Origin: a bacterium
GTDB lineage: Bacteria; Bacillota; Clostridia; Lachnospirales; Lachnospiraceae
Direction: 5' to 3'
Length of the DNA stretch: 10,378 nt
Assembly: GCA_004562765.1 (NCBI GenBank)
Contig: SFRL01000083.1
Coordinates: 1-10,378 of the forward strand
Shown here: one piece after another, positions 4,843-10,378 of the stretch
How the letters are laid out: the number at the start of each line of letters is the position of its first letter
How positions within the stretch are numbered: position 1 is the first letter of the stretch
Program-made: the position numbers and the translations under genes
The notes under the pieces: model-generated
The model's input: only the letters and a program-made list of their open reading frames with translations
The model's database searches: none
What the model was told of the DNA's origin: nothing

Positions 4843-7451
4843 AGAATGAGGTAACGATCTGTGAAGGTACGGAGCGGTCATCAAAAAAATTGACAGGCAG
4901 TCTTGCCGCAAAGATCGTGGCGATCTGTCTGGTCATTGTCAGTGCTTTCATGTGCCTGGCATCCGCCGCTGCCGTTATCGCGGCAGATTACATGAACGTG
5001 TACAGTCAGGATGAGTCTGCTGTGCTGGCGAATTATAATGAGAAGATTTTAGACCGTTACAGCGTATATGCAATGGCCAATTACATGAATGAAAATGAGG
5101 AAGCATTAAAGGGACTGGATCAGACGAATTTCCGTTATGGGATCATAAAGACTGATGATTTTGACGCGGTGGATCTGAACGACCCGAAGAATTATGTGAT
5201 CAGTAATATCGACCGGGAGATCGACCGTATCGATGTGAATCTCTATTCCTGCAACTGGAGCGAGTACACCGGGTATGATTATGATATGCGGCTGTTCGGC
5301 TATGCGTGGATCAACAATTATGGTGAACAAGGGGACTACACCTGTGAGAGCCAGGCGATCGATGGATATTTCTATGACTGGATGAATGAGACGCTGTACA
5401 TCAAGGTGGGAGCGCGCCTCTATCCGTACATCGGGGAGATTCTGGTGACGCACCTGAATTCTACAGGATACACGGACCATACATTCATATCCGAGACAGA
5501 ACTTGAGAGCGGTGCCGCGCAGGGAAATGATTCTAATGTGTCCGGGACATCTGAGGTAACGAAGATCGCCGGTGAAGTGGTGGATGAAGCAGAGGAAGTC
5601 ACCTATTTGACGCAGGATGCAGCAGGTATGCAGGAAGTGGAAGAAAACATTTATACGGTGCAAGGGACGCTGAATAATTCTTATCTTAATGAGGCGCTTA
5701 ATGAGTGGCGTTTTCCTTCCATGCTGCTGAATCTTTCCAATTCCGGTCAGTATCTGCGTGCAGCGGATGTTGTAGTCGTTGATGATCAGATGTTGTGTGA
5801 GCTGGGAGAGGTAAATCCAGACGGATACAGTGTGGACTATGTGTCAGCCGGAATGGCAACCGTTCCGGTGGTGCCGAAGACGGATGAGGCTGAAGTTGAC
5901 AGCTACTATATCGTCTCCTATGCGAAGGATCCGTTGGATGTAAACGCTGATTTTAATGATTGTGACCTGTTGGCTCAGGCGAAGCTGCTTATAGATTTTG
6001 CATTTGCATATAAGTATGTATTTGTGGTTGTGTTGCTGCTGTCGGTGATCCTTGCGATCGTAGCCTTTGTGTTCCTGCTGTGTGCGGCAGGGCACAGAAA
6101 CGGGGTGGAGGAACTGTGCAAGCGGCCGTGGGATGCGATCCCGGTGGACGTGAATGTATGCAGCGTTCTGTGCATGGATGCATTGCTTGCCTGCGCGGTC
6201 ATTTATGTGGGCACCGAATGGAATCCGTTGAAATATCTGGTCACCTGGTTGTTCGCGGGAGCGGCAGGCATTCTGGCGATCCTTCTTCTGATCGAGTGCA
6301 GCATGAGCTTTGCGCTTTGGTGCAAGATGGGTAAATGGTGGCGACATACACTGGTTTATGCAGTTGCAAAATTGTGCTGGAAAGGCGTGAAAGTGCTCGG
6401 ACGGTGGTGCTGCCGTGTTTGGAGACGTTTTATTGAACTGCTACACACCATGCGTTTTCTGTGGAAAGCATGGCTGAACCTCGGAGTCATTACATGTGTG
6501 GAGTTTTTGTTAATTGTGTTTTGTTGTAGCATGGGCAGTACAGAATTGTTATTTGTGTACTGGGTTCTGGAAAAACTGATCCTGTACCCGATCATTATTT
6601 TTGCGCTGCTGCAGATGAACCGTCTGCAGGAGGGTAGCAGGAAGCTCGCACAGGGAGATCTGACTGGCAAGCTCGATACATCGAAGATGTACTGGGAGTT
6701 TAAGAAACACGGAGATAATCTGAATGCGATCGGTGACGGCATGAATGCAGCAGTGGGTGAACGCATGAAGAGCGAACGCTTCAAGACGGAGCTGATCACG
6801 AATGTGTCACATGATATCAAGACTCCGCTGACATCCATCATCAATTATGTGGATCTGCTGGGCAAGGAGCAGCTGGAAAATCCAAAGGCGCAGGAGTATC
6901 TCGAAGTGCTCAGCCGTCAGTCGGCGCGTCTGAAAAAGCTGATCGAGGATCTGATCGAGGCATCCAAGGCTTCGACAGGAAACCTGAAGGTCGTCATGGA
7001 GGTGTGTGACGCGCAGGTGACGCTCGTCCAGACGATCGGAGAATATGAGGAAAAACTGGCACAGGGACAGATCGAGCTGCAGATCCGGGAACCGGAGGAA
7101 CAGATCCGGATCAATGCGGATAGCAGACATCTGTGGCGCGTGTTTGACAATCTGATGAACAATATATGCAAGTATGCGCAGCCCGGCACACGTGCCTATG
7201 TGAATCTGGAGCGTGTGGGGGATCATGCAGAGATCACCTTCCGCAATATTTCCAGAGAACCGCTCAATATCACCAGTGAGGAATTGATGGAGCGATTTGT
7301 GCGCGGAGACAGCTCACGCAGCACGGAGGGTAACGGACTGGGTCTGTCGATCGCCCGCAGCCTGACGGAGTTGATGGGAGGCGTACTGGAACTGATCGTG
7401 GACGGCGACCTGTTCAAAGTGGTTCTGACATTTCCTGTGATAAATGACTAA
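4839..7451 (+). CDS. Six-helix sensor histidine kinase with large extracytoplasmic domain
   Basis: The 870-residue membrane kinase starts with one helix (residues 26-48). An outside domain of about 340 residues (50-390) follows, acidic and Tyr/Asn/Asp-rich, with no recognised fold. Then come helices at about 394-416, 440-459, 467-491, 548-566 and 570-592. The cytoplasmic part has a HAMP-like linker (~597-640), the dimerisation/phosphoacceptor helix with His658 (NVSHDIKTPLTS), an N-box (DNLMNN, Asn771 and Asn775) and a glycine-rich ATP lid (EGNGLGLS, 830-837). The loop at ~500-545 is rich in Trp, Arg and Lys. The ribosome binding site AGGAGG (4821-4826) is 12 bases from the ATG, and the 4-bp overlap suggests coupling to the regulator. 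The signal sensed is unknown. Confidence 0.93.
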   Translation: MKNEVTICEGTERSSKKLTGSLAAKIVAICLVIVSAFMCLASAAAVIAADYMNVYSQDESAVLANYNEKILDRYSVYAMANYMNENEEALKGLDQTNFRYGIIKTDDFDAVDLNDPKNYVISNIDREIDRIDVNLYSCNWSEYTGYDYDMRLFGYAWINNYGEQGDYTCESQAIDGYFYDWMNETLYIKVGARLYPYIGEILVTHLNSTGYTDHTFISETELESGAAQGNDSNVSGTSEVTKIAGEVVDEAEEVTYLTQDAAGMQEVEENIYTVQGTLNNSYLNEALNEWRFPSMLLNLSNSGQYLRAADVVVVDDQMLCELGEVNPDGYSVDYVSAGMATVPVVPKTDEAEVDSYYIVSYAKDPLDVNADFNDCDLLAQAKLLIDFAFAYKYVFVVVLLLSVILAIVAFVFLLCAAGHRNGVEELCKRPWDAIPVDVNVCSVLCMDALLACAVIYVGTEWNPLKYLVTWLFAGAAGILAILLLIECSMSFALWCKMGKWWRHTLVYAVAKLCWKGVKVLGRWCCRVWRRFIELLHTMRFLWKAWLNLGVITCVEFLLIVFCCSMGSTELLFVYWVLEKLILYPIIIFALLQMNRLQEGSRKLAQGDLTGKLDTSKMYWEFKKHGDNLNAIGDGMNAAVGERMKSERFKTELITNVSHDIKTPLTSIINYVDLLGKEQLENPKAQEYLEVLSRQSARLKKLIEDLIEASKASTGNLKVVMEVCDAQVTLVQTIGEYEEKLAQGQIELQIREPEEQIRINADSRHLWRVFDNLMNNICKYAQPGTRAYVNLERVGDHAEITFRNISREPLNITSEELMERFVRGDSSRSTEGNGLGLSIARSLTELMGGVLELIVDGDLFKVVLTFPVIND

Positions 7452-7455
7452 AAAG

Positions 7456-7473
7456 CGTTTTCTTTTGGAAACG
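7456..7473 (+). terminator. Short hairpin directly after the kinase stop
   Basis: CGTTTTC (7456-7462) pairs with GGAAACG (7467-7473), seven pairs including one G-U, around a TTTT loop, starting 5 bases after the stop codon. No run of T follows directly, so it may be a weak terminator or an mRNA 3'-end stabiliser. The strong terminator at 7590 would act as backup. Confidence 0.35.
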
Positions 7474-7530
7474 ATTATGTACAATTTTAACTGAATTTGG
7501 AAGAAAGATTAGTTTTTTAACAAAACATAC

Positions 7531-7559
7531 TGGACAAATTAATAAAAGAATGTTATTAT
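7531..7559 (+). promoter_or_regulatory. Sigma-A-like promoter between kinase and Lrp gene
   Basis: TGGACA (7531-7536) and TATTAT (7554-7559) are separated by 17 bases. A transcript from here would start near 7566 and meet the strong terminator at 7590-7625 after only about 60 bases. It could therefore produce a short RNA, or an attenuated leader for the Lrp-family gene at 7708. Confidence 0.5.
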
Positions 7560-7589
7560 ATCACCAACTTAAAAAAATTAAGCGAAACA

Positions 7590-7625
7590 AAGGCGTTTCA
7601 ACCAAGGGGTTGAAGCGCCTTTTTT
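7590..7625 (+). terminator. Strong rho-independent terminator
   Basis: A 14-bp stem (7590-7603 with 7608-7621, one T-G pair) around an AAGG loop is followed by T6 (7620-7625). It clearly terminates rightward transcription, either from the kinase operon or from the promoter at 7531. It lies 82 bases before the Lrp-family start, so expression of that gene needs readthrough or an unseen promoter after 7625. Confidence 0.88.
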
Positions 7626-7707
7626 GATGCCGAATATCCGGAGGATGGGAAACAGATGAGCTTCTCATTTGTAGGCAGATGCTTGGAAATGTTATGAGGT
7701 GAAAATT

Positions 7708-8169
7708 ATGAGACAACAATTAGACAGTGTGGACAGAAAAATTTTACATATTTTACAGGAGAATGCAAGAACCTCTTTGAAGGATATCGCATCGCAGGTG
7801 TTTTTATCTTCACCGGCGACTTCCGCCCGGATCGATAAGCTGGAGCGTGAGGGCTATATTCTAGGCTATCATACATGTGTGAATAAAGAAAAACTCGGAA
7901 ATCGTATCCGTGCGTTTATTAACGTGGAAGTACTTCCCGGAAAAAAAGAGGCTTTTCTCAATCTGGCGCGCGCCTGCAATAATGTCATGGAATGCAGCTG
8001 CATCACAGGTGATTATTCCATGCTCTTGGAGGTAGCTTATTCCAATACGAAGGAGCTGGAGGCATTCGTATCTCAGGTACAGAAGTTTGGCAAGACCCAG
8101 ACACAGATCGTTTTCTCTACTGCGATCGAGCATCGGGAGATCCCCACATTGGTTGGTGAGCCTGCGTAA
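7708..8169 (+). CDS. Lrp/AsnC-family transcriptional regulator
   Basis: ATG 7708 is chosen because TGAGGTG (7695-7701) lies 6 bases upstream. The in-frame GTG at 7699 is inside that site. The 153-residue protein has the family layout. LDSVDRKILHILQENAR opens an N-terminal helix-turn-helix domain (helices at ~24-31 and 35-47), followed by LEREGYILGY and a RAM ligand-binding/oligomerisation domain (residues ~68-140) with GDYSMLLEV (Gly101-Asp102-Tyr103). Members form dimers to octamers and respond to amino acids or related effectors. The effector here is unknown. The gene stands alone between two strong terminators, so control of its own or a distant gene is likely. No amino-acid metabolism gene is next to it in this window. 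Confidence 0.92.
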   Translation: MRQQLDSVDRKILHILQENARTSLKDIASQVFLSSPATSARIDKLEREGYILGYHTCVNKEKLGNRIRAFINVEVLPGKKEAFLNLARACNNVMECSCITGDYSMLLEVAYSNTKELEAFVSQVQKFGKTQTQIVFSTAIEHREIPTLVGEPA

Positions 8170-8175
8170 AGGAAC

Positions 8176-8222
8176 AAGGCCCCGAACACACAGACAGAAT
8201 GTGTGTCCGGGGCTTTCTTTTT
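8176..8222 (+). terminator. Strong rho-independent terminator after the Lrp gene
   Basis: AAGGCCCCG (8176-8184) pairs with CGGGGCTTT (8208-8216). After one A-C mismatch, ACACACA (8186-8192) pairs with TGTGTGT (8200-8206) around a 7-base loop. A T-rich run to 8222 follows. It lies 6 bases after the stop codon and separates the regulator from the glycosidase. Confidence 0.92.
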
Positions 8223-8242
8223 GCCCTAAAAAACGTTATACT
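8214..8242 (+). promoter_or_regulatory. Weak candidate promoter of the GH115-like gene
   Basis: TATACT (8237-8242) is a fair -10 preceded at 17 bases by TTTCTT (8214-8219), a poor -35 that overlaps the terminator's T-run. A promoter is expected somewhere in 8223-8262 because a strong terminator precedes the gene, but a well-formed -35 is not visible, so an activator may be needed. Confidence 0.25.
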
Positions 8243-8274
8243 GATGGAAGCACAATTTAGTGAGGAGTAAACGG

Positions 8275-10284
8275 ATGTTTCTGTTAGATAAAAGTGTGTC
8301 TGTCACACATCAGCTGAGGAAGATCGGGAATATGCGTCCTGTGGAATTGGCGATCCGACGTCTTTACAGGGACATGGACGCTGTGTTGGAAGAAACCGGG
8401 GCGCCGTCGGGCGGACAGATCGTTCTGACTTATGAAAAGATGCCGGAGGAGCGCTATCGGATTTTGATATCTGAACGGCAGCTTCACATTTTTGCAGGGG
8501 ATGAACTGGGCTTTGTCTATGCGCTGTTGCGGATCAGTGAGGTTTATCTGGGAGTGAAGCCTTTCTGGTTTTGGAATGACCAGAGGTTTGAAAAAAAGGC
8601 GTTCATAGAGATTCCGTTGGGTGAGTTGTATGCACCTGAATACCGTGTGCGTTTTCGTGGGTGGTTTGTGAATGATGAGGTATTGCTCAGCCATTGGGAT
8701 GCAGGTGTCAGTTCCTCTTATCCATGGGAGATGGCGTTTGAGGCACTGCTTCGACTGGGTGGAAACACGGTGATCCCCGGAACGGATCACAATTCAAAAA
8801 TCTATGCGGATCTTGCATCGGACATGGGATTGTGGATCACACATCATCATGCGGAGCCACTCGGCGCGGAAATGTTTGCGAGAGCATACCCGGAATTGGA
8901 ACCATCGTTTCGGAAATATCCGGAGCTGTTTCGAAAGCTGTGGAAGGAAGGTATCGATCGGCAGAAAAATCGGAAGGTCATTTGGAATCTCGGATTTCGC
9001 GGGCAGGGAGACTGTCCGTTCTGGGAGGCTGATCCGGAATATGATACACCGGAAAAACGAGGTGTTTTGATCAGTGCCGTGTTGCGAGAACAGTATGAGA
9101 TGGTCAAGCAAGCGGATCCGGATGCGGTATGCTGCACGAATCTTTATGGTGAAGTGATGGAACTGTATCGTCAGGGTGTACTTTCCATTCCGGAGGATGT
9201 CATTCTTATATGGGCAGATAATGGATATGGGAAGATGGTATCCAGAAGACAGGGAAATCATAATCCGCGTATTCCGGCCTTACCGGAGACTGCGTCGGCT
9301 GATCAGAATCACGGAACCTATTATCATGTGTCCTTTTATGATCTGCAGGCTGCGAACCATATGACGCTTCTGCCCAATTCGATGGAATTTGTGGAACGGG
9401 AACTGGAGCAGGCGTATGCTTGTGGCATCAGACAGCTTTGGCTGATCAACTGCTCAAATGTGAAGCCCCATGTATATGCCTTAGATTTCGTGGCGGATCT
9501 ATGGAAAAAAGAACCCATGCATGCGTCGGAACACAGGGAAGCGTATGTAAAGAACTATTATGGCAAAGATGCGCTGCTTGTACAGAAGCGCAGCCGGTGT
9601 ATCAGCGATTACGCGGAGAGTACGGCGCGTTTTGGCGGACATGAGGATGAACGTGCAGGCGAGCAGTTTAGCAATTATCTGACGAGACATTTTATACATG
9701 CATGGATGAAAAACGGGCTCGAGGCGCCATGTGAGGAACTGTTCTGGTGTGTGCCTGAGGATTGTCTGTCGAAACAGATCCGGTGGTATGAAAAAACATG
9801 CGGTGAGAGCCAGGAACGCTTTGAAAAGCTTTTACGGGGTTGTGAGGATGCGGCGGCAGATTCGGTCTTGTGGGAGGATTCCATACTTTTGCAGGTGCGC
9901 ATGCATGCCGAATGTCTGCGCGGAGCGGTCATTTTTTGCAAAGCATATGATCAGGCGGCGAAGGGTAACTATATTGAGGCATTTTTTCTGCTTGGTCAGG
10001 CAGCAGATCATTATGAGGCAGCGGATGCTGCAATGCGTTTGCGTGAGCATGATAAATGGAAAAATTTTTATGCCAATGATTGTCTGACGGACATCAAGGA
10101 AACTGCCTATCTGCTCCGTGTTTTGATGAGCTATGTCCGTGTCATCGGTGATGGACCGGACTTTTATCTGTGGCAGCGTGAGGTGACTTATTCTCCGGAG
10201 GATAAGCGTGTTGTGCTGCTGACAAATCTGGAAAATCATATGACGGATGCTGCCCTATATGAGCAGATGAAACATATGCGATAG
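8275..10284 (+). CDS. GH115-family glycosidase-like protein (alpha-glucuronidase family), short and divergent
   Basis: ATG 8275 is chosen because AGGAG (8263-8267) lies 7 bases upstream. The in-frame GTG at 8260 precedes that site. The 669-residue protein has no signal peptide, so it is probably cytoplasmic. An N-terminal alpha/beta domain (~1-115) is followed by the barrel. Family-type signatures are FRGWFVNDE (~127-135), a GGNTVIPG segment, IWADNGYG (312-319), HGTYYHVSFYD (346-356) and LWLINCSNVKPH (~388-399). GH115 enzymes remove (4-O-methyl)glucuronic acid from xylan or act on related glucuronosides. The sequence between IWADNGYG and YYH differs from usual members, and the protein is shorter than the ~800-950 residues I know for characterised enzymes, lacking the C-terminal domain. 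Substrate is therefore uncertain. No other glycan genes are in the window. Confidence 0.8.
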   Translation: MFLLDKSVSVTHQLRKIGNMRPVELAIRRLYRDMDAVLEETGAPSGGQIVLTYEKMPEERYRILISERQLHIFAGDELGFVYALLRISEVYLGVKPFWFWNDQRFEKKAFIEIPLGELYAPEYRVRFRGWFVNDEVLLSHWDAGVSSSYPWEMAFEALLRLGGNTVIPGTDHNSKIYADLASDMGLWITHHHAEPLGAEMFARAYPELEPSFRKYPELFRKLWKEGIDRQKNRKVIWNLGFRGQGDCPFWEADPEYDTPEKRGVLISAVLREQYEMVKQADPDAVCCTNLYGEVMELYRQGVLSIPEDVILIWADNGYGKMVSRRQGNHNPRIPALPETASADQNHGTYYHVSFYDLQAANHMTLLPNSMEFVERELEQAYACGIRQLWLINCSNVKPHVYALDFVADLWKKEPMHASEHREAYVKNYYGKDALLVQKRSRCISDYAESTARFGGHEDERAGEQFSNYLTRHFIHAWMKNGLEAPCEELFWCVPEDCLSKQIRWYEKTCGESQERFEKLLRGCEDAAADSVLWEDSILLQVRMHAECLRGAVIFCKAYDQAAKGNYIEAFFLLGQAADHYEAADAAMRLREHDKWKNFYANDCLTDIKETAYLLRVLMSYVRVIGDGPDFYLWQREVTYSPEDKRVVLLTNLENHMTDAALYEQMKHMR

Positions 10285-10378
10285 TGTCAAATGACCTATG
10301 AAAAAAATGAGCAAAAGAAAAAGGCTCAGATGAACCTTGAAAACTGTAGATATTTTAGGTTTTGGTAGCTTACCGCCA
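10285..10378 (+). other. Intergenic tail with an rRNA-leader-like motif
   Basis: No gene fits here and no strong terminator follows the glycosidase. TGAGC (10308-10312) and GCTCA (10324-10328) could form a weak 5-bp hairpin. AACCTTGAAAACTG (10333-10346) resembles the CTTTGAAAACT-type sequence found before 16S and 23S genes in many Firmicutes. An rRNA operon or a mobile element could begin just right of the window, and I cannot decide between them. Confidence 0.25.

Noticed and set aside
5106..5663. 185-codon open frame on the minus strand
   Set aside because: It lies entirely inside the well-supported histidine kinase gene, has no family motifs and is a frame shadow. The same holds for the other long minus-strand frames at 5844-6347, 6356-6844, 8284-8790 and 8794-9261.
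1..10378. CRISPR array, tRNA genes or insertion sequences
   Set aside because: No regularly spaced repeats, no cloverleaf with a recognisable T-loop and no transposase frame were seen on either strand.

Overview
The window looks like part of a Lachnospiraceae-type (Firmicutes, Clostridia) gut bacterial chromosome. The reasons are strong AGGAGG-type ribosome binding sites, many ATGA start/stop overlaps, a family-4 phage holin, an OmpR/VanS-type two-component pair with a very large sensor, and an intracellular GH115-family glycosidase. This assignment rests on recognised protein families, not on a database search. All genes supported here are on the + strand.

Positions 1 to about 3,930 are the late end of a prophage. 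Small tail-fibre-like and accessory genes (2-2207) are followed by two small proteins, a holin (2595-3086) and an N-acetylmuramoyl-L-alanine amidase (3049-3837). The fibre part has a repeated plan. A small accessory ORF, or a 10-codon mini-ORF, carries a run of 8-9 G. A hairpin then covers the next gene's ribosome binding site, and the fibre gene starts with N-terminal motif MS(D)WAxxKKxNS. In both copies only a run of exactly nine G (mod 3) puts the upstream ORF in a frame that ends in TGA overlapping the fibre ATG as ATGA. The first copy has G9 (coupled) and the second has G8 (uncoupled). I read this as a candidate slipped-strand phase switch acting through translational coupling on phage receptor-binding proteins. 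It is the most interesting signal in the window. The fibre gene behind the G8 tract is also split by an apparent frameshift.

Positions 3838-4131 hold no gene. They contain a palindrome and a tandem 11-bp direct repeat, which may be the prophage attachment end, and then the promoter of a host operon with a likely response-regulator box.

Positions 4132-7451 encode an OmpR-family response regulator and an 870-residue, six-helix sensor histidine kinase, overlapping by 4 bp. The 7452-7707 gap holds a hairpin, a good promoter and a strong intrinsic terminator. Next come an Lrp/AsnC-family regulator (7708-8169), another strong terminator, and a divergent, short GH115-family protein (8275-10284). 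The last 94 bases contain a motif resembling Firmicutes rRNA leaders.
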